Assembly: GCA_049115695.1 (NCBI GenBank)
Contig: JAGDZR010000020.1
Span: 62,001-126,000, forward strand
DNA length: 64,000 nt
Direction of reading: 5' to 3'
DNA from: JAGDZR01 sp049115695
Lineage (GTDB): Bacteria > Bacteroidota > Bacteroidia > Cytophagales > Cyclobacteriaceae
The stretch's first letter is position 1. Every line of letters begins with the position of its first letter. The position numbers and the translations under genes were made by a program. The notes under the pieces were generated by a model that saw only the letters and a list, made by a program, of their open reading frames with translations, made no database searches and had not been told where the DNA came from. Positions 17,115-25,549 of this stretch are shown one piece after another.

Positions 17115-17968
17115 TCCTGCATGCCGCCTGTATCATCCATTTTTTGGATGCCAGTCCGAATGCCATAAACTCCATCATTTGCCTGAAGCACTCCTTTTGC
17201 CACATTTTCTTTTGACAACTTAGCATTTCTTTGGTTAAGCTTTTTGAATGTCACACCTTCAGGCAGATACTTTTCGTGTTTGATAGCCCTGCTATATTCT
17301 TTGTGTGGCACTTGCAACCTTTTCAATCCCATTGCCATAGCTCTATTCATTAGATCATTATCCTGAAAGCCCATTTCAACGAGGTTTTCATCGTATCCAC
17401 CCAACCTGTCGAACGATTTTTTGGACATGGCTATTCTCCCAAAGGTTCCATCTCTTCTCCACCTGGAAAACTGCCAAAGCAGACTCTCCTCTTTTGTTTG
17501 AACAAACTGATCAATTACAAATTGACCTCCTTCATATCCTGTATAATTATCACAATCCAGGTTAGCCAAAATATCTCCCTGAGCTAAGTAATGCGCCGTA
17601 TTCTTTGCGATTGGTGCTGACCAATTCTTTAGTGGTGCTCTAAAGTATTTTAGATAACCCGATTGAATATGTTCGAGCAAATGCTCCTTAATCCATGGCC
17701 CGATGACATAATCTTCGTCGAAATCAACAACCACAATGTCTACATGAGGAATAGATCTATTGTCTCTGAGATTGATTGGTAAGGCTTTTTTCAGGTGTGC
17801 CTCACGATTTTTATGGGTAGTGCAAAATGATACCTGCACATTTTGGAGTTTCGTTAATGTTGATGGATAGAACAACGACGGGTCCTCTTCATCATTCCTA
17901 ATCGGCCGATACCCCCTTAGTTTCAAGAAAAAATTTGTTGCTCTTTTAAACAAGTCTGGTTCGTTCAT
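17102..17968 (-). CDS. GT2-like galactosyltransferase-type enzyme
   Basis: A 288-aa GT-A protein. QVSFCTTHKNREAHL near residue 45 starts the Rossmann-like fold, ILANLDCDN gives the DxD, and GGYDENLVEMGFQDNDLM is the GGF/Y-D-E-x-x-x-x-G-x-x-D-x-D motif of galactosyltransferase C-terminal domains that contact the acceptor. It is the only minus-strand gene between two plus-strand GT groups. Substrate is unknown. Confidence 0.75.
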   Translation of the reverse strand: MNEPDLFKRATNFFLKLRGYRPIRNDEEDPSLFYPSTLTKLQNVQVSFCTTHKNREAHLKKALPINLRDNRSIPHVDIVVVDFDEDYVIGPWIKEHLLEHIQSGYLKYFRAPLKNWSAPIAKNTAHYLAQGDILANLDCDNYTGYEGGQFVIDQFVQTKEESLLWQFSRWRRDGTFGRIAMSKKSFDRLGGYDENLVEMGFQDNDLMNRAMAMGLKRLQVPHKEYSRAIKHEKYLPEGVTFKKLNQRNAKLSKENVAKGVLQANDGVYGIRTGIQKMDDTGGMQDYLI

Positions 17969-18018
17969 CTAAATTTTAATAACCCATCGACAACAAAAAA
18001 CATAAATTCATACCAATT

Positions 18019-18891
18019 TTGCTATTACTAATTCAATCAATGTTCCGTTCATTAGTCGAAGCACTAAGATTCATTGTGTGCTTAATACTTCCATTAAAAT
18101 TCACTTGGATTATGGTTCGTCATAAATCAAGACGATCCAAACTTATTGTTTCTTTTACAACTACCCCGAAAAGGATTAGCTCAATTGGCCCGACAATTAA
18201 CTCAATTCTGTTAGGTGCTTCGCTACCGGAAAGCATTATTTTGAACATTCCTGAAAAATTCAGAAAACAAGAAGTTTACAATATTCCAAAATTCCTCAAT
18301 CATGTTGACTTGATTCAAATCAATTACATAGAAAAAGATCTTGGTCCCGGGACTAAATTAATTCCAACTGCAAAACGTTTTGCAAACGATGATATCAATA
18401 TTGTGATAATTGATGATGATCAAGTCTATCCAAGACATTTGATTTCCAATTTTATTCAACAAAGCAGCAAGCATCCAGAAGCAGCACTTGGCTATGCAGG
18501 CTGGCGAGTTCCCAAAAGTAATCGCCATCGAGATAAACACTTTCTAAAAGCTGGTGGGACTAGGTTTCTCGCAAAGAAAAATATTAATTCCCCACAGCAA
18601 GTTGATGTTTTACAAGGCTCATCAAGCTACCTTGTAAAGCCGTCTCATTTTTCTGAAGAGTTATGGGATGAAGTTAGGAAACCGGAATTTGCATATTTTG
18701 CAGATGACATTTGGATTAACGGTCTTTTAGCAAAAAATGGTGTTGAACGTTTGGTCATCCCGACAAATGATAAGCATATCAGATTGCATTCTTTCAACAA
18801 AATAAAAGGAGCACTGCACCTAAACGAAAACCTCGATAATCATAATAATGACAGATTATATGAGCATTTCAAAGGATATTGGACCTACTAA
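18019..18891 (+). CDS. predicted GT-A glycosyltransferase
   Basis: A 290-aa protein with a hydrophobic N-terminal segment (about 10-32), then LIVSFTTTPKRI and NIVIIDDDQVYP, a DDD metal-site motif. WDEVRKPEFAYFADDIWINGLLA carries a C-terminal acidic motif often seen at acceptor sites. The N-terminal segment suggests membrane attachment. It starts an apparent three-gene unit with the next GT and the ABC exporter (gaps of 13 and -1 bp). Confidence 0.6.
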   Translation: MLLLIQSMFRSLVEALRFIVCLILPLKFTWIMVRHKSRRSKLIVSFTTTPKRISSIGPTINSILLGASLPESIILNIPEKFRKQEVYNIPKFLNHVDLIQINYIEKDLGPGTKLIPTAKRFANDDINIVIIDDDQVYPRHLISNFIQQSSKHPEAALGYAGWRVPKSNRHRDKHFLKAGGTRFLAKKNINSPQQVDVLQGSSSYLVKPSHFSEELWDEVRKPEFAYFADDIWINGLLAKNGVERLVIPTNDKHIRLHSFNKIKGALHLNENLDNHNNDRLYEHFKGYWTY

Positions 18892-18904
18892 AATGGACAA
18901 ATAA

Positions 18905-19753
18905 GTGAAATGGTTTAATAAGAAAGTCGAACACCAGGAGGTTGAAATAATAGATGTATACATAACCACGCATCAAAGATCGAGTTTACTGGAACAATGC
19001 CTGGAGGCTTTAATAAAAGCGGTGAATGCGAGTGCATTCGAATTCAGAATTATGGTGTTGTCTGACCAAACCGATGATGAAACTCACAAAGTATTATCAA
19101 TATATAAAAATAGAATTAGTGTCATCAGTACAAATGAACAATTAGGTCTACCCTTTATGTTCAACCAAATTTTGGACTACAGCCAAAATTTAATAGGAAG
19201 AACTGAAAAGCCTCCACTACTAATTTGCTATTTACAGGATGACGCTATTATCCAATATCCAAATTCATTCTTTGATTTAATCATTCGTACCCATCAAGCA
19301 TATAAAAACAAACTACCACTCGGGTTTATCACTGGTTTTTACTCACCCATTCACCCTGGTTTTAACATCATCCGAACTGAAGAACTGACTTTAATCGAGA
19401 GCGATTCCTTGGATGGGAAAAACATGATTGGGCCTCCGGAATTGTTTGAGTCAATTGGAAAATTGAGTTGGAGAGACCATAAAAATAGGGTTCGCGGCAA
19501 CCCTGGACCCATTGGAAGTGGGTTTGATTTATGGCAATGGCGAGATTCACCGACCAGCACTTTGAAACAAAAAAAGGTGAATCTTTGCATCCCCGGACTC
19601 ATTGAGACCATTGGATCAGACGATTCAACATGGAATAATAAAAGTGATAAACCATTGGAAATAGAAAGGCGTATAAAAATTGGCAAAATTTATCAAACCA
19701 GAGATAGTGTTGTCAATATTGATCAAACAGATTTTTACAAGCCAAAAGAATAA
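18905..19753 (+). CDS. GT2-like glycosyltransferase (GTG start)
   Basis: A 282-aa protein beginning at GTG. It has the GT2 opening IDVYITTHQRSSLLEQCLEA and an acidic ICYLQDDAII in place of the usual DxD. The C-terminal half is rich in Gly, Pro and Trp and is not recognised. Its TAA overlaps the ATG of the ABC exporter (TAATG), indicating translational coupling and probably a shared substrate. Confidence 0.6.
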   Translation: MKWFNKKVEHQEVEIIDVYITTHQRSSLLEQCLEALIKAVNASAFEFRIMVLSDQTDDETHKVLSIYKNRISVISTNEQLGLPFMFNQILDYSQNLIGRTEKPPLLICYLQDDAIIQYPNSFFDLIIRTHQAYKNKLPLGFITGFYSPIHPGFNIIRTEELTLIESDSLDGKNMIGPPELFESIGKLSWRDHKNRVRGNPGPIGSGFDLWQWRDSPTSTLKQKKVNLCIPGLIETIGSDDSTWNNKSDKPLEIERRIKIGKIYQTRDSVVNIDQTDFYKPKE

Positions 19754-21339
19754 TGTTATTTGTCTGGAAATACCTAAAGGTATACTACCGAAACCTTCTT
19801 TCTTCAACGATTCTCAGTGTTGCATCCGGCTTAGGACTAATCCTGATTATACGTACTCTCCACAAAGCCGTTACCGATGGAATTCCTGATCCATTAATAT
19901 TTTGGCTCTCATTTATTGGAGGTCTATTTGCCTATGTGGTCATAGGTATATATGCTGAAAAAATGTTATCAATTATTTCAAATCGCATCGTACTCGAAAT
20001 GAGGATGGATTTGCTCCGAAAAGTTTTCAAAACCGATTATGAAAAAATTGAAGGAAGAAAGAAGGAGCTATTCACAGTGACTGTGACTGATGTCAATGCA
20101 TTGTCAAGAATTATTGACAGGATTCCAATGGTGGTTAAAAACACTGTTATATCAATCGGAGGAACCTTGTACCTGATTTCCATTTCCTGGGTTTTGTGCT
20201 TATTCCTAATAGCACTTATCTTCCTAATGTATGCAATCATCCGATTAAGAAACAAAAAAGCCTATAACCTATTACTCGCATCTCGAAGAGGGTGGGACGG
20301 TGTTTATCATAGTATACATGACATCATTTATGGTATTAAAGAACTTACTCTGTCCAGTTCGTTAAAAACTTCATTTATTGAACGATATCTGTTTAAAGCA
20401 GCAATGAATGAACGTGATAAGAAAATTGCTCAACGGGTTCATGGCAATGTCACAAATAGATCTTCAGAAACACTGTTACTCATAGGAATTGGTGGTGCCA
20501 TTGCAGCTATGCAGCAATTCGACCTGATCAGTATTGCTGTGTTTGCTCAGTTCATTACCATTTCACTGTTTGTTCTGGCACCCCTGACGAGCCTGGCGGG
20601 TTTCGGAAAAGATTTTCTGCAATTGAAGGCAATTACTGATCACATTGCACAAGTTGGTCTTGATTTGAAAGAGTCAGATGAGAATCAGGTAGAGAGCACT
20701 GGACTGTCAACCAAACAAATTCTTCAACTCAAGTCAATTGAATACCATTATCCAGACGGTGATGCGAACTTTAAGCTGGGAGCTCTAGACATTACTATTC
20801 CATTCAATAAAACTACGTTGATCTGTGGGAGCAACGGAAGTGGAAAAACGACCTTGGCCAAGGTAATAACAGGATTATATACGCCCACTAATGGGGTAAT
20901 CAGTTATGGTGATAAATCCATCAATACCGAAAGTGTACAAGCATATCGTGATAAAATATCAGCTGTATTTACAGACAATCATTTGTTCAAGAACAGAGAA
21001 ATGTTGAATGCGGACATTTCAAGGGCAAATGAATTGCTTGAAATATTCCACTTGAACAAAAAAGTATCATTTGTTGACGGTCATTTTCAAGAATCCGGGT
21101 TATCAACTGGACAGCAAAAAAGACTCGCGCTCATCATTTCAATTCTGGAAGACAAAGAAATTTATGTTTTTGATGAATGGGCGGCCAACCAGGATCCTGA
21201 ATTCAAAAAAGCCTTTTACTACAAACTAATTCCTAACCTGAAATCCATGGGCAAAACAATTGTTTTGATCACGCATGATGACCAATACTTTGATATTGCT
21301 GATCAGCTCTATATAATGAGAGACGGAAGGTTAATTTGA
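19753..21339 (+). CDS. ABC exporter of the cyclic-peptide-transporter (PvdE/SyrD) type
   Basis: A 528-aa half transporter with about six membrane segments (1-290) followed by an ATPase domain. Walker A is GSNGSGKTT (359-367), the signature is the variant LSTGQQKR, and Walker B runs into IYVFDEWAANQDPEFK, then ITHDD. The LSTGQ signature, VFDEWAANQDP and HDDQYFDIAD wording are hallmarks of the family that exports pyoverdine precursors and syringomycin-type peptides. No NRPS or RiPP gene is visible nearby. Sitting in a GT operon, it could instead flip a lipid-linked glycan in the manner of PglK. It overlaps the converging gene by nine bases. Confidence 0.85.
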   Translation: MLFVWKYLKVYYRNLLSSTILSVASGLGLILIIRTLHKAVTDGIPDPLIFWLSFIGGLFAYVVIGIYAEKMLSIISNRIVLEMRMDLLRKVFKTDYEKIEGRKKELFTVTVTDVNALSRIIDRIPMVVKNTVISIGGTLYLISISWVLCLFLIALIFLMYAIIRLRNKKAYNLLLASRRGWDGVYHSIHDIIYGIKELTLSSSLKTSFIERYLFKAAMNERDKKIAQRVHGNVTNRSSETLLLIGIGGAIAAMQQFDLISIAVFAQFITISLFVLAPLTSLAGFGKDFLQLKAITDHIAQVGLDLKESDENQVESTGLSTKQILQLKSIEYHYPDGDANFKLGALDITIPFNKTTLICGSNGSGKTTLAKVITGLYTPTNGVISYGDKSINTESVQAYRDKISAVFTDNHLFKNREMLNADISRANELLEIFHLNKKVSFVDGHFQESGLSTGQQKRLALIISILEDKEIYVFDEWAANQDPEFKKAFYYKLIPNLKSMGKTIVLITHDDQYFDIADQLYIMRDGRLI

Positions 21340-22041
21340 CTTCCAATAATGATTCATAATCTCTGACCTTATATCATTCCAGTTTCCTGTTGATGAAAGA
21401 GCCATTTCTCCCTTTTCCTCTTTCAGATTGACTATTCTATTACTCAAGACATTGGTAATACGATGGTGCCTGATATGACCTGCACCCATGTAATAACTCG
21501 CAATAAGATCGTCTCCAAAGTCAATAAACTTTGGCGCCATTGGCAATAGGTTGAGATCTGCTTTATTAAAAACCATACAGCGCCCTTTAACCATATCTAC
21601 GTTCATCGTTGTGTCAGGTAAATCAACATGCACATTTAATAACTGGTTATTTTTAGCCGCAGATTTTCGCTCCTTTGGGCCTGCCCAGTAATTTTTTGCC
21701 CCATTATATTGAACTCCGAAAAGACCCGTAATTCTACCCTTCTCGTAATTCACTTTAGCCGAATGTAATAACAGATCAATGCTATCATTTCCTTCAAACA
21801 TCAGATCATCATCCAATGTCATTATAAAATCATTTGTTGCATATTGAGCAATAAACCATCTAGACCAACATCGAGTATTATTACTTGAATTGATCACCCA
21901 ATCCACTCTATCATCGCTGAATGATTCGTCCGCATTGTTCCATAAAAAAATTTCCAAACTGATATTCTGAGATCGAAGAAAATCTAAAATCAAATCAATG
22001 TTTTTCCTTCTTTGATAGTTCATCAAAAGTATAGTCACCAT
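21331..22041 (-). CDS. GT-A glycosyltransferase (GT2/GT64-like)
   Basis: A 236-aa protein beginning VTILLMNYQRRKNI, with FIMTLDDDLMF giving a DDD motif and VDMVKGRCMVFNKADLNLLP then FIDFGDDLIASYY downstream. The layout resembles the GT64 (exostosin C-terminal) domain and GT2 enzymes. Its start overlaps the stop of the GT8-like gene upstream by seven bases, making a two-gene minus-strand unit. Confidence 0.65.
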   Translation of the reverse strand: MVTILLMNYQRRKNIDLILDFLRSQNISLEIFLWNNADESFSDDRVDWVINSSNNTRCWSRWFIAQYATNDFIMTLDDDLMFEGNDSIDLLLHSAKVNYEKGRITGLFGVQYNGAKNYWAGPKERKSAAKNNQLLNVHVDLPDTTMNVDMVKGRCMVFNKADLNLLPMAPKFIDFGDDLIASYYMGAGHIRHHRITNVLSNRIVNLKEEKGEMALSSTGNWNDIRSEIMNHYWKSN

Positions 22042-22889
22042 AGTCTATTTTTTTTATGAATCGTTATCCCATGTTTTTTGCAGCTTGATCTATATTCCTT
22101 GAGAAAGGGCCTTAAGGTTTTATCTTTTCCTAAATCAATTTGATCAATTGTTCTCTTTGTAAAATGAATGAATATCACAGGAAACTCCCCATTGATCTTT
22201 ACTTCATTCTTTTCCTTTTTTCTTTGTGCTACTCGCAGGTTCCAATTCGCAACATTCAACCCTAAATGTTTAAGGGTCTTAACCTTTTCAAAGTATATTG
22301 GAACTAAATCCAGGTACTTCTGATCATAAAACAATCCTATTGATGGCTCTTTCCTGCAATCATAAAGGCAAACTTCTTCCCACCACTTTAACATTTCTAT
22401 CGCTTGACTATTTACTCCAACAAATCCGGCATTATAAATACCTTCGGTTAATAGTAAATGGAAATCCTTGGAATTGACCCTCGGATCAGGCGGTCTCCAA
22501 TGTGGCGTCAGCAATACATTCGACCTACCCAATTCCTCAAATATGAACTGATAATCCCCAAAGAAAAACATATCTGCATCCAAGTATACAAGGTCGTCTA
22601 TACCACCCAGCAACAGATATGACATAAAGACTGGCTTTAATGACCATCTTAATTCACCAGGCTGGTTGTGATATTTATCCTCTATGAGTTTTGCTTTGGA
22701 AAAAGATCTTAAGTCACCAAAGGAGTAAAAGCTAATTTGACTCTCATCCATATTCACCTTTGCGTCCACTACAAGTACATGAAGATGTGCCTGCGAACCA
22801 TTATTCTGAATAGATTCCAACAAAACTTTTGCATATGAAATATAACCTTGACTGACTATGGTACAAAAATTGTTTGTTGATTTATTCAT
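22035..22889 (-). CDS. GT8-like glycosyltransferase
   Basis: A 284-aa protein (start chosen at 22889, MNKSTNNFCTIVSQGYISY). The first in-frame ATG at 22943 adds 18 basic residues that do not look like family sequence and would run through the divergent promoter. GELRWSLKPVFMSYLL, DDLVYLDADMFFF (DxD), and EGIYNAGFVGVNSQ are typical of GT8-like GT-A enzymes. The C-terminal FIHFTKR supplies a metal-site His. Confidence 0.7.
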   Translation of the reverse strand: MNKSTNNFCTIVSQGYISYAKVLLESIQNNGSQAHLHVLVVDAKVNMDESQISFYSFGDLRSFSKAKLIEDKYHNQPGELRWSLKPVFMSYLLLGGIDDLVYLDADMFFFGDYQFIFEELGRSNVLLTPHWRPPDPRVNSKDFHLLLTEGIYNAGFVGVNSQAIEMLKWWEEVCLYDCRKEPSIGLFYDQKYLDLVPIYFEKVKTLKHLGLNVANWNLRVAQRKKEKNEVKINGEFPVIFIHFTKRTIDQIDLGKDKTLRPFLKEYRSSCKKHGITIHKKNRLW

Positions 22890-22919
22890 TGTCCTCGATA
22901 AGTTTTCGGGGTAGTTTTG
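22889..22919 (+). promoter_or_regulatory. Bacteroidota promoter for the small secreted protein
   Basis: TTG (-33 element, 22889-22891) and TAGTTTTG (-7 box, 22912-22919) are separated by 20 bp, an excellent match to the Bacteroidota sigma-ABfr consensus TTG-N~20-TAnnTTTG. Transcription would begin near 22926, about 20 nt before the ATG at 22946. The -33 element overlaps the first codon of the divergent GT8-like gene. Confidence 0.75.
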
Positions 22920-22945
22920 TTTTAATCTCAAATAAACGATCAAAA

Positions 22946-23335
22946 ATGAACACTATTATTCTATTCATCACCATCATTTCCAAGTTGTTTTTTCTTGGCC
23001 CCAATCAAAACGGCTTTGCTTTCTTGCTCGAAAAAATTGACAATCAAGCCATTATCTATGTTAACAGCCAACCTGTTTATGACTCTAAAACAGTAGAAGG
23101 TAACCCGGAATTAGAGCTGGAAATAAACCTGGATGCCTATCTAACTGACCAAAAAGATACTGTTAAAATCACCTTACTCAATGGAGGATCGTCCTTTGTG
23201 CAAAAATCAAGTGATAAACACTGGGAGGTACGCTATGAGTTTTTTCAGGGTTACAAGACCATAGATTATCGTTGGGAATCCGGAGATGACGGACAAACGG
23301 GAGTTGTTTTTGAGGAAACCTACTTAATCGATTAA
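22946..23335 (+). CDS. small exported protein of unknown function
   Basis: A 129-aa protein with a hydrophobic N-terminal segment (about 3-18) and a beta-rich acidic body. The segments NQAIIYVNSQPVYDSKTVEG and VKITLLNGG suggest a compact beta-sandwich. I do not recognise the family. The start at 22946 follows a clear promoter; the longer frame from 22874 would begin inside the divergent gene. It ends 32 bp before mltG. It may be periplasmic or anchored; no lipobox is present. Confidence 0.6.
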   Translation: MNTIILFITIISKLFFLGPNQNGFAFLLEKIDNQAIIYVNSQPVYDSKTVEGNPELELEINLDAYLTDQKDTVKITLLNGGSSFVQKSSDKHWEVRYEFFQGYKTIDYRWESGDDGQTGVVFEETYLID

Positions 23336-23353
23336 GGTCTAATTCCAAATATC

Positions 23354-23361
23354 TATTTTTG
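23354..23361 (+). promoter_or_regulatory. -7 box immediately upstream of mltG
   Basis: TATTTTTG matches TAnnTTTG and ends 6 bp before the mltG ATG at 23368. A transcript starting at the usual distance would begin at or next to the ATG, so a leaderless mRNA is possible. No TTG -33 element is at the expected distance. Confidence 0.4.
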
Positions 23362-23367
23362 CGGGCA

Positions 23368-24402
23368 ATGAAAAAGAGAAAGTTGTTCGTCGGATTCATG
23401 ATCGTATTTACTGTCATGCTTTCCTCCTTTGCATTCTATTTCTGGCAGGTGGTCTACACACCAAATATTCTGGTCGAAAAACAAGATCAGCCTTTCTTAA
23501 TACCTCCCGGATCCGATTTCAAATATGTTCAGAATACACTTTATGATCAAGGGTATGTGACTGACCTGGTTTCGTTTAGTTTCTTATCTAAGCTGAAGAA
23601 GTATCATAAAAATGTAAAGCCAGGGTATTACACATTGACAGCTGATATGAGTAATACAGCAGCTATCAACCTGCTGAGATCCGGAGCGCAAACACCGGTA
23701 ACCCTAACCTTCAATAACGCAAGGAAACTTGAGCACCTGGCTGGTAAAATGGCGGCAACAATGGCATTTGATTCGCTTCAAATGAAGGAAACGCTAACAC
23801 AAACAGGTAAGGCAGCTAAATATGGGTTTGATTCGCTCAATTTCATTTCTATGTTCATCCCAAATTCCTACGAAGTATATTGGACCGAGTCTCCCGACCA
23901 AATTCTTGACAGGATGAAAAAGGAGTACGATCGCTTCTGGAATGCCGAAAGAAAACAAAAAGCCACTGAAATCGGCCTGGATCCCAATGAGGTAAGCACA
24001 CTCGCTTCTATTGTGCAGGGAGAGGTCAGTAAACAAGAGGAGGCACCCATCATTGCTGGATTGTATCTAAACAGAATAAAGAGCAGCATTCCCCTGCAAG
24101 CTGATCCTACACTGGTATTTGCTGCCAATGATTTCACAATCAGGCGTGTCCTCAATATCCACAAGGAGATAGACTCACCTTACAATACCTACAAAAATCT
24201 TGGACTACCCCCTGGCCCGATCTCACAACCGACCATTCAAAACATAGATGCTGTTTTGAATTACAAGGATCATAAATATCTCTACATGTGTGCCAAAGCC
24301 GATTTTTCAGGGTACCACGCCTTTGCCACTAACCTGATAGATCACAACAAGAATGCTCGAGCGCTTCATCGTGCCTTGAACAGAGAAAGGATTTACAGGT
24401 AA
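23368..24402 (+). CDS. mltG: endolytic peptidoglycan transglycosylase MltG
   Basis: Inner-membrane lytic transglycosylase that cuts nascent glycan strands and sets their length. One N-terminal membrane segment (about 5-26), a LysM-like region, then the YceG catalytic domain with ASIVQGEVS (catalytic Glu219), IAGLYLNRI, LQADPTLVFA, SPYNTYKNLGLPPGPISQP and YLYMCAKADFSGYHAFA. The length is normal for Bacteroidota. The ATG at 23368 is preferred over an in-frame TTG at 23359, which lies within the -7 box. Confidence 0.95.
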   Translation: MKKRKLFVGFMIVFTVMLSSFAFYFWQVVYTPNILVEKQDQPFLIPPGSDFKYVQNTLYDQGYVTDLVSFSFLSKLKKYHKNVKPGYYTLTADMSNTAAINLLRSGAQTPVTLTFNNARKLEHLAGKMAATMAFDSLQMKETLTQTGKAAKYGFDSLNFISMFIPNSYEVYWTESPDQILDRMKKEYDRFWNAERKQKATEIGLDPNEVSTLASIVQGEVSKQEEAPIIAGLYLNRIKSSIPLQADPTLVFAANDFTIRRVLNIHKEIDSPYNTYKNLGLPPGPISQPTIQNIDAVLNYKDHKYLYMCAKADFSGYHAFATNLIDHNKNARALHRALNRERIYR

Positions 24403-24408
24403 ACTATC

Positions 24409-25134
24409 ATGACAGAAAGGTCCGTTGAATTCAGTCACTACCTGGGAACCAGGTTTAATGTGCCAAATAGTGAATGGACCAAAACCAGAGATGGAAAATC
24501 TATTGATGAAATCTGGTTGAAAAATAGAATTGAATTATTCAAGAATTACTGCCTTCCCTCTGTACTGAATCAATCAAACAAAAATTTCGAATGGATAATT
24601 TTTGCTGATGTCAACACTCTTGATGCATATAAAGAGGAGATTATATCCCTATGCAATTGGGAATTCATCCATATATTATGGGTTTCGGATTTTAAAGAAA
24701 TAGAACCTTCATTTCTTGATTATATTCAGTCTAAAACTGAATCAGGGTTTGTCATTACCACTCGCATTGATAATGACGATTTAGTTCATAAAAATTTCAT
24801 TGATCAAATACAAAAGCAATTCCGTCCTGAACATCAAATTGCAATTGATTTTCCAAATGGGTTTCAAATGAACTTAAAGAACAATTTGGTATATAAACAC
24901 ACAGCTCGATCAAACCACTTCATAAGTTTGATTGCATCAATACAATCACTAAATGAAACCGTGTATTCGAGAGATCACACTACCTGGAAGCACCGGGTAA
25001 AGGTCACCTCTCCAAAGAAAAGATTGTGGGTGGAGTTAGTTCATGATGATAATATGGCCAATACCATTTCTGATTCGATCTGGAAAAGAAGGCTTTTAAA
25101 TTATCATAATTATGGCATCAAATCAGGAGATTAA
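24409..25134 (+). CDS. putative rhamnosyltransferase (GT-A)
   Basis: A 241-aa protein resembling the Rhamno_transf family. It starts with SHYLGTRFNV, has LFKNYCLPSVLNQSNKNFEW, the metal-site motif ITTRIDNDD and the C-terminal HDDNMANTISDS. It lies 6 bp after mltG, so it is co-transcribed with it. Substrate unknown; it may belong functionally to the glycosyltransferase region just upstream. Confidence 0.7.
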   Translation: MTERSVEFSHYLGTRFNVPNSEWTKTRDGKSIDEIWLKNRIELFKNYCLPSVLNQSNKNFEWIIFADVNTLDAYKEEIISLCNWEFIHILWVSDFKEIEPSFLDYIQSKTESGFVITTRIDNDDLVHKNFIDQIQKQFRPEHQIAIDFPNGFQMNLKNNLVYKHTARSNHFISLIASIQSLNETVYSRDHTTWKHRVKVTSPKKRLWVELVHDDNMANTISDSIWKRRLLNYHNYGIKSGD

Positions 25135-25135
25135 T

Positions 25136-25543
25136 ATGTTTCAACACGAAGTGCAAGTAAGAGTAAGGTATGCAGATACAGACCAAATGGGATATGTGTA
25201 TTATGGCAACTATGCCCGCTACTATGAGATTGCTAGAGTTGAAGCTTTCAGGGCCATTGGCTTCAGCTACAAACGCCTGGAAGACATGGGCATTGGCATG
25301 CCTGTAATGGACATGCAAACCAAGTATCACGCACCAGCGATCTACGATGATTTGCTAAGAATTGTAGTGAAAATACCTGAGCAACCAAGAGCACGCATCG
25401 CCTATCATTATGAGATATTCAATGAGGCTGAAAAGCTTCTAAACACTGGAATGACCACATTGCTGTTTATTAATCTGGAAACAGGAAGGCCAGTAAGAAT
25501 GCCTGAAGAACTCAGGCAATTAGTCGATCCCTACTACGAATAG
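25136..25543 (+). CDS. acyl-CoA thioesterase, YbgC/FadM-like hotdog
   Basis: A 135-aa 4HBT hotdog thioesterase with the diagnostic RYADTDQMGYVYYGNYARYY, whose Asp is the catalytic residue, and a LEDMGIGMPV segment. It probably hydrolyses short acyl-CoA or acyl-ACP thioesters in the cytoplasm. The start at 25136 falls right after the preceding stop codon; a longer form from 25112 would overlap that gene by 23 bp and add eight residues outside the fold. Some Bacteroidota have such genes near envelope loci, consistent with a Tol-Pal-type YbgC, but no tol genes are nearby. Confidence 0.88.
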   Translation: MFQHEVQVRVRYADTDQMGYVYYGNYARYYEIARVEAFRAIGFSYKRLEDMGIGMPVMDMQTKYHAPAIYDDLLRIVVKIPEQPRARIAYHYEIFNEAEKLLNTGMTTLLFINLETGRPVRMPEELRQLVDPYYE

Positions 25544-25549
25544 CGTAGG

